The notes under the pieces are model-generated. The model ran no database searches. It was not told where the DNA came from and saw only the letters and a list, made by a program, of their open reading frames with translations. Of a stretch of DNA of 64,000 bases, positions 39,877 to 51,870 are shown piece after piece. The DNA comes from Ascoidea rubescens DSM 1968. Taxonomy: Eukaryota > Ascomycota > Saccharomycetes > Ascoideales > Ascoideaceae. The translations under genes were made by a program, and so were the position numbers. The stretch lies in the NCBI RefSeq assembly GCF_001661345.1, contig NW_017962916.1:852461-916460 (forward strand), read 5' to 3'. Within the stretch, counting starts at the first letter, position 1. Every line of letters begins with the position of its first letter.

Positions 39877-40106
39877 ACAGCACAGGCAGCACAGGCAGCA
39901 CCAGTGGTCTGGATTGTACCATTCTTCTGGGCCATGTGCTGTTGCGTCATGGCTGCACCATGGGCAGTGGCGGGCAGAAAGTAGGCGCAGAAACCGCGCG
40001 TGCGCGTGGTTGCTGTGGCTTGACTGTGGCTTGACTGCGGTTGGGTATAAAAGGCTGATCTCTTGTTGGGACTTGCTGTTCTGTTTCTTCTGCACCTTCC
40101 CCAGAG
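39877..40106. promoter_or_regulatory. OSH gene promoter with TATA box and repeats
   Basis: A compact 230-bp GC-rich promoter. It contains CAGGCAGCA direct repeats near 39890, GCGCGTGCGCGTGG near 39998, a tandem TGACTGTGGCT motif (about 40010-40040), and TATAAAA starting at 40046, some 60 bp before the ATG. Confidence 0.55.
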
Positions 40107-41095
40107 ATGGCTGATCCTCTTCCTGTTCCTGCTGCTCCTGCTGCTTCTGCTGTCGAAACTAGGCCTCCAACATTGCAGCCGATTCCCATAATTACAACCA
40201 ATTCCTCTCCTGAACATTCCTCTGCTAACCACCAAACCGATTCTGGTCCTGATAAAGTTAGTATCGATAACAGCAGCTCCACAGCCCCACCCAGCCCAGG
40301 AACTTCCAGTATCATCAATGTTCCTCTATTCAAGCTAAAGGTTTTGGAAGCTTTGAAGTCAAGCGACATTGCCAAACTAAAGGACCTTCTATCCTCTCAC
40401 TTCAGCGATCTGAATCCAAATCTAATAAAAGTCAAATCAACTATCCTACATTTTGTCGTTCAGATTTGCGACTACAACTTTTTTGAGAAATTGGTCAAAT
40501 TGCCCGAGATTAACGTCTATTTGAATTCTCAAGATGAAAATGGTAATACTCCCTTACACATTGCTGTATTAGCTTCCAAATTGGAATTTGTCAAACTACT
40601 ACTAATTCAAACAAATATCGATGACACTATTCTAAACAATTCGAACAAACAAGCAATAGATTTGACCACCATTAATAACCTCTACTTGAAAAACTACATG
40701 GAAACGGAAAGAATCAATTATATAGAATCCATTTCCAAAAAATTGAGAATCGCTTTTACCAACAGAGATTTCGACTCTTTGAACAAAATCTGGTCTAATC
40801 CAAGAAACCAGGAACTATTGGACTTAAATGGCTTGGATCCAACAACCGGCGACACTATTTTACACGAATTCATCAAAAAAAAAGACACCAAGATGATATT
40901 TTGGATTCTTGATCATGGCGGCGATCCCTTCAAAAGAGACAAAAAAGGTAAATTGCCCATGGACATTGTATCTAAAAAAGACGATCAAATCAAAAAACTA
41001 CTAAAAGAGTACTCTCAAAAGCAATCTGTTATCCTAAACTTGGAATCTCCCGATTCTCCAGCTTCTTTAATATCCCCTAACGGTTTAAATAGCAC

Positions 41096-41134
<39 letters not shown>

Positions 41135-44100
41135 CCCAAACAATACCTTTCCAAACTCAATTGATAAATCTCCTACTTTAAAAGGTTATCTTAAAAAATG
41201 GACAAATATAGCAAGTGGCTATAAACTACGTTGGTTCATACTCGATTCTGACGGAATTTTATCCTACTACAAAAACCAAGATGACATAAATACTTCTTGT
41301 AGAGGTTCAATTAACTTGAAAAATTGTACTCTACATTTAGATTCCTCTGAAAAACTAAGATTCGAAATTTTAGGCTCAAGAAATAATATCAGATGGCATT
41401 TAAAAGGTAACCACCCAGTCGAAGTTAATAGATGGGTATGGTCAATTCAAGGCGCCATCAGGTTCACCAAAGACAGAGACTTAAAACTAAGACACCAGCA
41501 ACAACGACAGCAGCAAGAGCAACAACAGCAACCAAACCAGTATCAAGCATCTCCAAATCTCATAAAAAAGGGTGACCATAACAGATCTCAATCAAGCATC
41601 ACAATTGGTACTAATCTTACTGTTGGTCCTTATAATACTAACAGTTCCACTTCTACTACCAAACATCACAAAAGGTCAAGATCGTTCTTATCAGGCTCTT
41701 CATTTAAACGAAAAAACAAAAGCCGTTCCTCAGTTTCTTCTCTTTCGACTCCAATAGAATCAGCATCTGATCCATCTAGTAACCCATTTTCTAACAATAT
41801 TCCCTCCAATAATGACTTGATTGTCCCATTATCAAATGAAAAAGATAACTCTTCAAGTCTAATTATAACCTCAGATGATGAAGAAGCTTTTGATGACTAT
41901 GATTCGGACATGGAAGATAATCTGGATACAAACAAATCAGTTGGGTTAAATGACGCGAGAACTTATGCAACTTTGCAAAAATCAATCACTTTACAACTTT
42001 CGGTTTTAAAAGAATTAGTTTCTTCGTCATATTATTCTTTTCCAGTAGACACTTCTGATAATAAATTTGACATTATTAAACTGTCTTTGAAAGAGTCTTT
42101 ACATTCTTTATCAGAAATATCTAATGATTTTGAAACTTATAATAGACTATCTAATGAAAAGCTTTCAAAGGTCTCGAAAGATCTCAATCACTCCCGAAAA
42201 ATCAATTCGTTATGGCAAGATTCAATCAAAGAAGTGGAGAAAGAAAATATGAAAAATGTTCAAAGGTTGGAAAAGTTGGAATTTGAAAGAAAAAAATTGA
42301 AAAGAGTTCTTAAAGAGCGAATCGTCCTAGAAGAAAGGAAAAGATTATTATCAACTCAAGAAGCAATTAACAATAAGAGAAGACCAAGTTTAATTAACGA
42401 GGTTAAAAAAATTGATGATAACATACAAACTTTTTCAGATGATTTGACTAGAGTGGTATCAAATACAATGAATGACTATGACAAAAATTACGATGAAATA
42501 TTATCTTCTGATCAACTAGTGTTTGAAAAATTGCGAAGCATGTCAATCGATGAAAGAATAAAAGAAACAGAAAATAATCAGTTAACTGCTGAAACTGTTG
42601 AGGGAGAAATCAATAAGGAACAGGGAATTGAAGGTCTTCCATTACCTATTTCTAGTAGGATAAGCGTCGATGATCAAGCTATTAGGGAATTTATTGAAGA
42701 ACCTGATTCTGATTCTGATGTATTTTTTGATGCTGCAAATGATGAAGAAGCTGAAACCGACTTTGAGTCGTTGAAATCAGAGGTTCTATTTGAAAGAAAA
42801 ATCAAAGAGGGTCCAGAGCTAGAAAGTGTCGCTGAAGAAGATCGTGCTGAAATTTCCAATGAATTTGATACTATAAAGGAACCTGTTAAACAGGTTCACG
42901 GGGATAGTCTAAATGATATTCAGTTGAAAGTCTTAAATAAATTGAAAGCTGAGGGTTCTTTTAAGGGATATGAAGATCCAATACGTACTAAATTGGATAT
43001 GGATGAAGATGATAGACCAAAGATTTCTTTATGGGGTATTCTTAAGTCGATGATTGGTAAAGATATGACTCGAATTACATTACCAGTTTCATTTAATGAA
43101 TGTACGTCCTTGTTGCAGAGAGTGGCTGAAGATATGGAATATTGTTCATTATTAAATCAAGCATCAGATATTGAAGATTCCTCATTGAGAATGTGTTATA
43201 TTGCTGCATTTGCTGCTTCGGAATATTGTTCTACAATTGATCGTGTTGCAAAGCCTTTTAATCCTTTATTGGGAGAAACTTTTGAGTATTGTCGCCCTGA
43301 CCAAAACTATAGATTTTTAGTAGAGCAAGTTTCTCATCATCCACCGGTTTCTGCAGCCATAGCAGAATCTCCTAGATGGGATTATATTGGTGAAAGTGCG
43401 GTCAAGTCCAAATTTAATGGTAGATCATTTGACATACATCCATTAGGAAAATGGTTTTTAAGATTAAGACCATTTTCTGGAGTTTGGGATTCTAATGGAA
43501 CTAAAATTGCTGAGGATGAGTTGTATACGTGGAAAAAAGTTACCAGTTCTGTTGTTGGTATAATCATTGGACATCCAGTTGTTGATCAGTATGGTACTAT
43601 GGAAATCCGTAATCACAACACTGGAGATAAAATTGATTTTTGTTTCAAACCCAGAGGTTGGAGAGCTAACAATGCGTATGAAGTCAAAGGCACTGTGTTT
43701 AACAAAGACGAAAAACCTCTTTACGTTGTTTATGGACACTGGAACTCGAAAATATATTACAAGCAAATTATCGATCAAGAAAAAAATGAATATGGCGAAA
43801 AAGTATTATTGTGGCAAGCCAACCCCAGACCCAAGTCTCCATTTAACTTGACATCGTTTGCTATATCGTTGAATGCACTACAGCCACGTTTGAAGGAGTA
43901 TTTGGCACCAACAGATACCAGATTACGACCAGATCAAAGAGCGATGGAAGATGGCAGATACGATGATGCATCGACAGAAAAGAATAGGGTTGAGGAAAAA
44001 CAGAGAGCAGCAAAGAGGCAAAGAGACCTAGCCAATGAAGAGTACACTCCCAACTGGTTTGAGAAACGAAACCACCCTGTAACTGGTGAGCCCTACTGGC

Positions 44101-44168
44101 ACTACTTGGGGGACTACTGGGTAAAACGGGCCACAAAGCAGCTCAAAGATGGCATGGACATTTTTTAG
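40107..44168 (+). CDS. OSH2: Oxysterol-binding protein homologue, Osh1/Osh2 type (ankyrin-PH-FFAT-ORD)
   Basis: A 1353-aa protein with the full long-OSBP architecture. Ankyrin repeats lie at ~75-305 (DENGNTPLHIAVLASKLEFV, GDTILHEFIKKKD, DPFKRDKKGKLPMDIV). An Asn run near 332 leads to a PH domain at ~357-455 (TLKGYLKKWTN, LRWFILDSDGILSYYK). A Ser/Lys-rich linker and coiled coil (~700-770) follow. A two-phenylalanine FFAT motif sits in an acidic context (DVFFDAANDEE, ~871). The ORD spans ~970-1350, with the OSBP signature EQVSHHPPVSA (~1073). Such proteins move sterols and phosphoinositides at ER contact sites, binding VAP/Scs2 through FFAT and PI4P through PH. Osh1 and Osh2 share this layout, so the symbol is a best guess. 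Confidence 0.9.
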
Positions 44169-44514
44169 AGTAAAGGTGTATACAGTGTATAGTTTATATG
44201 TTTTTTTACGTCTTTCAATGCGATTTGGCCTTTTATTCTTCTGTTGCAAACTTTTCTTTGTGATTGATCAGATTCCCATCTTTCATTGTGTCCGGATTTT
44301 AACATTTGATCCACTCATTTGGGCCTACTGGGATTCCCGAAACGGCAAAAGGTAAACAGTCAAATTATGCCCAAGAATTATGATCTACTAATTCAAAAAT
44401 ACTTTTTGTTCAGTAGACTTTTATATCCTTTAATTCTGTTTTGTTTCATTTATTGCTTGTTAATCCTGGTAACCAAAGATATTGTTTACCATCCCACTGT
44501 CTTACACACATACG
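44169..44514. promoter_or_regulatory. KIN3 upstream region with overlapping uORF
   Basis: A 346-bp spacer. An ATG at 44367 opens a 59-codon frame, out of frame with KIN3, that ends at 44546, 29 bp inside the KIN3 coding sequence. Its product (MPKNYDLLIQKYFLFSRLLY...) has no recognised domain. If transcribed on the KIN3 mRNA it would repress KIN3 translation. Confidence 0.4.
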
Positions 44515-45630
44515 ATGGCATCTCAAACCTCTTCACTCGAGTTTGAGGTTCTTGAGTTGATTGGAAAAGGTTCTTTTGGGTATGTTAGAAAAGTCAAAAG
44601 AAAAAACGATGGAAAGCTATTTGTTAGAAAGGAAATCTCTTATGATCGAATGGATCCAAAGGAGAGATCACAATTAGTTGCCGAGATAAGAATATTAAAA
44701 ACTGTCTCCCATCCGAATATCGTTCAGTACATATACCACGAACATGATTCAGATACTTCAATGGTTTATCTCTACATGGAATACTGTGATAATGGCGATT
44801 TATCAAAAGTCATAAAAAATGCAAAAACTACTGGTAATCATGTTCCAGAAGACTTGGTATGGTCGATTTTTGCTCAGCTAGTCAGTGCTTTATATCGTTG
44901 TCATTATGGCGTTGATCCTCCTCCAATAAAAGATAACATTTTCAAATCAACGCCCAGTTCTTCTTTGTCTCATCCAGAAAATATCAACAACGACAAAGTT
45001 GTCATTCACAGAGATATAAAACCAGATAATGTCTTTTTATTGAAAAATAACATTGTTAAATTGGGTGATTTTGGATTGGCCAAGTTACTTACTTGTGAAA
45101 ACGATTTGGCAAGCACATATGTTGGTACTCCATATTATATGTCTCCTGAAGTTTTAACAAATCGTCCATATACACCCCTTTGTGATATTTGGTCTTTGGG
45201 CTGTGTAATGTATGAACTATGTGCGTCGCATCCTCCATTTGAAGCTAAATCACATATTGAATTATATCAGAAAATTAAAAAGGGAATTTTTCCTTCTTTA
45301 CCAAACAATTATTCATCAAAATTAAAATCAACTATAACAGCTTGCATAAACATTGATCCTGATCAAAGACCTCCAGCATGTATCTTGATACAAGAAACCT
45401 CTATTAAGATATTTAGAAAAGAACTTGAGCTCAAATTGAAAGAAAAACAATTAATAAGCATTGAGAATAATTTGAAAAAACTCGAAGAAAAACTAAGAGA
45501 AAATATGAAAGTAGAGTTTGAAAAAATAAGAATAAATTATCAAAACGAATTTGAATTTGTCGTCAAGCAAAGTGTCGACAAGAAAGTAAAATCATATTTA
45601 CAAGCACAGGCACAAGTTCAAGCACAAGCA

Positions 45631-45684
<54 letters not shown>

Positions 45685-45739
45685 GTTCAAGCTGTTCAAG
45701 CTGTTCAAGCTGTTCAAGCTGCCCAGCAACAGCAACAGC

Positions 45740-45781
<42 letters not shown>

Positions 45782-46209
45782 ATTATATGGCTGCTCAAAG
45801 AGAAGCTTTAAACAATATAAATTTGAACAACAAGGTATTGTTCAAAGGGCAATATAGAGAAAAACAACAATCAAATTATAAAAATGATGATTACTTGTAT
45901 TTTCTTCAGCAACAACAACAGAAACAACAAAAGATACTGAATTCACCACCTCCACAAAACAATTACAAATTAAGTAAATCTCCAACAAAAGGACAAAACA
46001 GTTCTGCTGAGATTTCAAAAGATAAATATATGTTTTCAACAAATGTATTAGGAAACGATGGCTCTCAAAATATGATGAATTTGAATAATGCAACAGGTAG
46101 AGGAGGAGAAAAGCCTTTAAATGCAACCAAAAAAAAGATATATTTTAATGAATTATATGAAGAAGGTGTTGCTAGTCCATACATTAGAAGCTTTAATACG
46201 AATTTATAA
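44515..46209 (+). CDS. KIN3: NIMA-related kinase Kin3
   Basis: The ATG at 44515 (MASQTSSLEFEVLELIGKGS) gives 564 aa; the upstream in-frame TTG is not used. The kinase domain spans ~8-305: GKGSFGYVRKV, Lys in FVRKEIS, HRDIKPDNVFLLKNNIVKLG (Asp ~167), DFG (~185), and TYVGTPYYMSPE then CDIWSLGCVMYELC. A ~40-residue Pro/Ser insert precedes HRDIKPDN, as is typical for yeast Kin3. A coiled coil (ELKLKEKQLISIENNLKKLE) follows. A remarkable repeat block (45598-45780) comes next: alternating Gln-Ala, then Val-Gln-Ala, then about 18 Gln. NIMA/Nek kinases act in mitosis and spindle or DNA-damage control. Identification is firm. Confidence 0.93.
45598..45780. repeat. Coding repeat: CAGGCT hexamers, then GTTCAAGCT nonamers, then CAACAG/CAA run
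   Basis: Three successive repeat types in frame inside KIN3 encode (QA)n, (VQA)n and poly-Q. The hexamers are nearly identical in DNA, which implies recent expansion. The order suggests stepwise growth from one Gln/Ala seed. Confidence 0.9.
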
Positions 46210-46634
46210 AATTTTGCTGATTTGAATCAGTGATCTATAATTTTTTTTTGTTGTGTTTGTTCGTTTTTTTGTTTTTTTTTACTTTCATTTTAATTTGTTA
46301 TCTCAAAAAACTGGAATTTCATTTCTTCGCATCCATTTTTTTTCTTGATTTGACATAATAATTATCGTTTTACCAAAAATTATTTTTCAAATATTGAGTA
46401 TCTCATAATTATATCTATATAGCAATCGACATTTCATCATTTCTAACATCATACATCATCGTAGAAAATAGCGAGTTAGAATTAGAGCTGGAATTGAAAT
46501 TGTTAAATTTTAATATAAATATTTAGAAAAAGCTATAAAACTATTAAAATAAACTGAAAAAAAAAATAAAACTATAACGAAAAAAATCACAATCATGAAT
46601 TGAAGCTTAAAAAGGAAAAAGTATAAGTATAAGC
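46210..46634. other. Intergenic between convergent genes
   Basis: 425 bp of AT-rich DNA with long T runs after KIN3 and A runs before the permease 3' end, consistent with two transcription terminators. No gene seen. Confidence 0.5.
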
Positions 46635-48413
46635 TTATTTGAGGTCACCTTTTTTACTACTATAAAGGAAGACAGCAATAGCTTTCAAGATCTTCTTTCC
46701 TATGAAGACACCCTTACTATCTTTATTTTCAGCAGCAGCAGCCTCATCAGCATCTATTTCCATTTGTTCTTCTCTGTCAATGGCCTTTTTACCAGTCAAC
46801 AAATCCACTTCTGCTAATGGAATAATTGAAGTTTTCTTCCATATTTTCCAGAAAAGATATGTGAGACCAAAGAAAACAGGAGAGAAATAGTATGTGAATA
46901 AACTGGAAACCAGGAATTCGCCATCAATGAAAATCCAATAACCATTGAAAACAGAACATAAAAGACACATGAACATACCAACATAGGAAGTATAAGGTTG
47001 AACATTAAATGGAGTTTCATAATATGGGTTAGTCAAACCTTGGACTTTCATTGCAGCTCTGAAACGAATATGAGCAAGGAAGATAGCTGAATGAACCAAT
47101 AAGACTGAAGAAGAACAAATACTGATAAACCAAGTATAAACAGTCAAAGAATCATTGCTTGTAGCTAAAAATGAAAGAAGAGCAAAACAGTCAGCAAGTA
47201 ATAAAGCAAAAAGTGGACAACCATTTTTAAGACATTTGCTGAAAAATCTTGGAAAGTAACCAGCTAAGGACATGGCATAAATACCTCTGGTAGAACAATA
47301 AGTTGCAGCATTACCACAGGACCAAAGAGAGGTCATGATGATAGCATTGATTAGAGAAGAGAAACCACTAACACCAACAGTTTTGATACCAATAACCCAT
47401 GGGGAAGCACCGGCACCAACTTTACCTTCACCCATGGCCTGTAATAAGGATGGATTGTTGGAGGCACATAAAGTGTTCATGAAGAAAATACCACCAATGT
47501 AGAAAAGATAGATTCTAAAGAAGGCAGTTTTACCAGCTAAAGGAACAGATCTTCTTGGACGTCTGATTTCACCAGCAAAGATTAAGATGGCCTCTGGACC
47601 ACCAGAAGAGAAAGCAGAATAGACAAAGACATTCCAGAAGGCTAAGAATCTACCAGTATCACCAGTCTTGTAAACAGTTTTCCAAAGACCACCTTGACTC
47701 CAATGTTCAAAACCATAGGCATCTTTTTTAGGGTTAGCACCACACATACTAAGGAAGGAGAAGATCATTAAACCAATGATTAATAAAATCTTAAACATAG
47801 AAGCAAAAAACTCAATTTCACCAAACCAATTAACAGCCATCATGTTGACAATGGTGTTTAAACCCAAACCCAAGAGAATAAAAGACCAGATGGGAACATT
47901 TGTGGAGGGCCAGTAGTTGATAAGAGAAGCAAAACCAACCAACTCAACACAGACGTAGATAGCAGTGGAGTAACAATACATAACACCAACTGGGAAAGCT
48001 AAAGCAGGATCAATAAATCTGGCAACAAAGTGGAAGAAAGAACCTTTGATTGGCAACCAAGAAGCCATTTCACAAGCAGCTTGCATTAAAGGCCAGATGA
48101 CGACAAAGGCCCAAAAGACAAAAGCAATGAATAGAGCTAAAGAACCATATCTAACCAAAGGAACCGACAAACTGATAAATAGGGAAGAACCAATACAACT
48201 ACCAATGACCATCAACATGACTTGTCTATAGGTTAAACCTCTTTTAGTACCATTACCCAATTCAGGATTGAATTTTTCTACAAAACCATTGATTTCAATG
48301 ACTTTTCTGATTTCTTCAGAATCTGATGTATCGCCAATGTTGGATTCTTCATGTCCAATGTCTTTTTTCTCTATAGAGCTGTTGGATTGACCAACTTCAA
48401 CAGGAGAGCTCAT
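46635..48413 (-). CDS. Amino-acid permease (APC superfamily), paralogue A
   Basis: A 592-aa protein from the ATG at 48413 with ~12 hydrophobic spans between residues ~60 and 520 and hydrophilic ends. Its APC-type opening is KRGLTYRQVMLMVIGSCIGSSLFIS, where the usual yeast amino-acid permease reads GGTIGTGLF. Further family marks are CEMASWLPIKGSFFHF, VNWFGEIEF, AFSSGGPEAILIFAGEIRRP, PRRSVPLAG and the FRAAMKVQG-like loop near TM10. These match fungal plasma-membrane amino-acid permeases (YAT family). The substrate cannot be told. It is a close paralogue of the gene at 51871-53718, in head-to-head orientation. The N-terminus is Ser/Glu/Lys rich, a common site of ubiquitin-mediated endocytosis. 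Confidence 0.88.
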   Translation of the reverse strand: MSSPVEVGQSNSSIEKKDIGHEESNIGDTSDSEEIRKVIEINGFVEKFNPELGNGTKRGLTYRQVMLMVIGSCIGSSLFISLSVPLVRYGSLALFIAFVFWAFVVIWPLMQAACEMASWLPIKGSFFHFVARFIDPALAFPVGVMYCYSTAIYVCVELVGFASLINYWPSTNVPIWSFILLGLGLNTIVNMMAVNWFGEIEFFASMFKILLIIGLMIFSFLSMCGANPKKDAYGFEHWSQGGLWKTVYKTGDTGRFLAFWNVFVYSAFSSGGPEAILIFAGEIRRPRRSVPLAGKTAFFRIYLFYIGGIFFMNTLCASNNPSLLQAMGEGKVGAGASPWVIGIKTVGVSGFSSLINAIIMTSLWSCGNAATYCSTRGIYAMSLAGYFPRFFSKCLKNGCPLFALLLADCFALLSFLATSNDSLTVYTWFISICSSSVLLVHSAIFLAHIRFRAAMKVQGLTNPYYETPFNVQPYTSYVGMFMCLLCSVFNGYWIFIDGEFLVSSLFTYYFSPVFFGLTYLFWKIWKKTSIIPLAEVDLLTGKKAIDREEQMEIDADEAAAAENKDSKGVFIGKKILKAIAVFLYSSKKGDLK

Positions 48414-51400
48414 TATTATTATAAGATATTATAGTATGTTATAGGATGCAATAAGAATATTAGAAAATAAAGTGATTTAGAGTATACTTTGCATTAAATA
48501 ACTAATTTTTAATTATTTTTAGCAAAACTTAAGGGAGAGAGATAAAAGGTAAAAAAACAGTAAATATAATTAAATATAGTTAAATATTCAAAGGGAATGA
48601 TGTTTTTTCTCTTTTCTCTTTAGTTAAATAGAGATAATTGTAATAGAAATATGAATTAATGAAGGAATTATCAACCTTTTTATTTTGTTTCAACTCATAA
48701 ATAAAAGTGAATTCATTGGTGTCTTAATGACAAATTGAAAAAAAAGTGACTTTTTTGTTGTGCCTGTCTTTTTTGTTTTATCAATCCATTTAATAATATT
48801 ATTTATTTTTAAATTAATTTTTAGAATTGTAGTTGTACGAGTTAGGTTAATTAAACAATAAAACTGAAAGTACTAGATTGAAATATCTTTAAGAAAATAA
48901 GTTAATTTTATTCATATTAGAATTTTACCTTTTGAACAAATAATAAATTGAAATTGTTTTAGATTAATTAATTTGAATCCAAATTACTCTATTTTTAAAA
49001 GAAAATTCTAAAATTTTAGAAAAATTCAGAAAGTTTCTAAACTCATAATCAGAAAGATAAACGATTTGATTTTCGGTGATCAAAAAACACCAGACATAGA
49101 CTATTAGCATATGGGAGCACCATAGCAAAGCACCAGTATCGAATCTTAAAAAAAATACGCACCTGTTTGTGAACAAAATTAAGTGATTATATTTGTTAGT
49201 GAAAAGAATTTGCCTGTTGGTAATAAGAAAAAGGAAAACAAAAGCCAGATAAAATAGTACAGCATGAGCATACATGGAGGGTTTCGCTTTGATTAAACCG
49301 GCTATTCGATTGGGACTATGGTGAAAAGCAAAATGAGACACCAAATATAAGATTAAATAAGATTAGAATATAAGAATATAAGACTAAATACAAATAAAAG
49401 CAAATAAAATCAAGTGTTAAATATGAGTTTATTGGTATGTTTCAGTTATTATACAACCTTAATGGAAAAATGAACAGCAGAGTTTGGCTCATCAGATTCA
49501 AAGCTGGAAAGGCTGCGAAAGGTTGTTGAAAACTGTTGAAAGTGCTTATGTTACTCACGATAGCACGGGTGTTCTTGGATAGAAAAGAGAGGGTCTGTTG
49601 CATATCCGGGTGATAATTGGGACCTAAAGGCGGAATCGGGACTCGCTGTCCCAGTAGAGCAGTGAGGAGCTTTTGCATCACACCCCTGGAAGCGGGAGGG
49701 TGCTCCATCACCACCAGAAATGTCTGGCACTTGAAGTAAGCCTGGTTATTCACCACAGCTCTTTTCGAAAATGCTTTTGAAAGAATGAAAGCAAGACATT
49801 CTTGCAAGAGGACTGACTAGCTGCTCTTGCCAGTCATTCTTATCTAGGGGGGCTCTGAGGGAGCCATAGCTGATAGTCACAATGCTGATCTGGATGGTGA
49901 AAAATTCCCAATGCCTGTTTAATTTTGCTAATTCAAACAGCAAAGAATTCAAAATTACTTTTTCAGATTAAGCTGATTGAAAACCGTATTGCTACAGTAA
50001 AATATGCAAGGTTTTCATTATAAAATTTTTGAGTATCACATATGAGAACAAACAAGAGGAATCTCTAGTTTGTGGGCTATTAATTGAACTTTGGCGCTGG
50101 GAAACTTCTTTTTCTTTGATAATCAGGTTAGCCAAACGATATGGATCAATTGATATGCTGCTGTCCTAAAAGAGAAAAAACAAACCATTGAAGAAACAAT
50201 GATCGATTGTCCTCTCAGCACAATGGAAGCTAAAAACAAAATGTAAACAAATAAAATAGTGAAACAAATACATACAATAGAAACCAATAGCCAGAGCGAA
50301 ACCAAACGTCTTTGGGGGAAAAGATGGACTTGATAATGAGAATCTCTTTAAAGTTGGAGATAATAACCATGGTCTGCACAGAGATTACTGGCGGGTCAAG
50401 TGAGCAAACGAAATCCTGTAAGAGACTTTCCACATCAAGATTAGCCAAAAATATCATTGTAACAATATAAACACATGGAAACATGGACATAAAAATATAA
50501 CAATCCAACCATTCAACAATTCAACACCATTCTTGGTAGAATATTAGCAGCCAAAAAATCGTGGTGTGGAATTGGGTTAATCCTCACTCACCCCCAACCA
50601 TGTGTTCTGCTGCTATCTTTTCCAGGTAAAACAGAAGCAAGAGATAAACCAGTTGTCAGATGTGAGATCAGTGCTTGAGCTCAAAGAACGAGTCTTAAGA
50701 CTTGAGAATCTGAGACTTGAGAATTCACTGCTTCCTTACGACTAATGTTACAACCACAGAGCGTTTATCTGAAAACCACTGAAGCGCGAAAGTGGTTCAG
50801 TGTGCCATGTTCGGCTACTGCGGGTGCTGGCCCTTTCTCGGCCCAAAAGTGTTTGAGACCCCTGTGGGACGTTCTGCAGGTGCGTGCGATGTCCGCATAA
50901 AGACCTGCCTTACGTCCCAAGACACCTCTTCTACAAGAATGTATTTTGCTGTGGGCTAAATTAAACGGACGTTATTATCCTTTATTATCGATTATCAGCT
51001 CTCTGCTGCTCTCTTTTCAGCAAACTATTGGTAAAAAGCTTCTCCTATATCTGATTAAGCATTTCTACTGGCTATCTTTTTGCTTCGTATCTATTTTGTC
51101 GTTACTTGCTAAAGAAACTGACGCTAGAAATCAGGTTTGGGCTTGCTCTTTTTGATTTCGATTCTCTTTTTGGCGATCATTGGGACTGGAACAGCTTTTT
51201 CACTTGAACATTTCTCTCTGAAAATCTGGATTTTGCAATTACTTTTCACCACTGTTTTACAATACACTGCGTTTGGAAAATCGCCAGATATGTAAGAAAC
51301 AGTTCAGTAACTAACACTTTTTTTCCTTCTGCTTCGTTGATTGGTTTTCTTCTTTCAAAAATTTGTGATGAAAATTGAATTTTGTTTTGAATATTTCCTT

Positions 51401-51870
51401 TTATAAAATAAAACCTACGATTTGCTCAATACCAAACTAATTTTTCTAATAACTTATAATTAACAATAATCCCCTAATATACTTGATTGAACACAAGCTA
51501 TCTCTTTTGGAAGTATCATAGAATCATCACCTAATCAACCTGTTGTATCTTTTACTTGTTGCTGTTTTATATTTCTTTATATACCCTGGTAATTAATCAA
51601 AATCTTTTTCTCTCATTTTTTTTCCTGCTTTGACTTCTCTTTCCAGTTACAAATAGAAATATCATAATTGGAGCTTATAATCAAATTTCATTTCTATCAG
51701 CAAATACTACATAATATAAAATCTTAAATACCTTCAGCATAATAAACGTTAAAAAGGCGTTCTAGAAAGCAAAACTTTTTATCAATTCCCATTATCTTCT
51801 TTCCTCATAATCATCAAGTACAAATTCATTTCAGGTTACTTTTTTTTATTTTTTTTATTAAACATATAAT
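48414..51870. other. 3.46-kb intergenic region between divergent permease paralogues
   Basis: No supported gene. Minus-strand frames at 48964-49344 and 49442-49807 start at TTG and have no domain. Base composition varies. 49480-49870 is comparatively GC-rich with a GCAAG/CTTGC hairpin (49791-49805). 50740-50940 is a second GC-rich patch, and the last ~800 bp are C/T- and AT-rich and lead to the permease B ATG. Such length is unusual for this compact window and suggests extended regulatory DNA, a non-coding transcript or eroded genes. Confidence 0.5.

Noticed and set aside
48964-49344. Minus-strand hydrophobic frame of ~126 codons
   Set aside because: TTG start; Phe/Leu/Ile richness is expected from AT-rich DNA; no conserved motif.
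49442-49807. Minus-strand frame of ~121 codons
   Set aside because: It starts at TTG, has no recognised domain, and a different frame overlaps it. Kept only as part of the long permease spacer.
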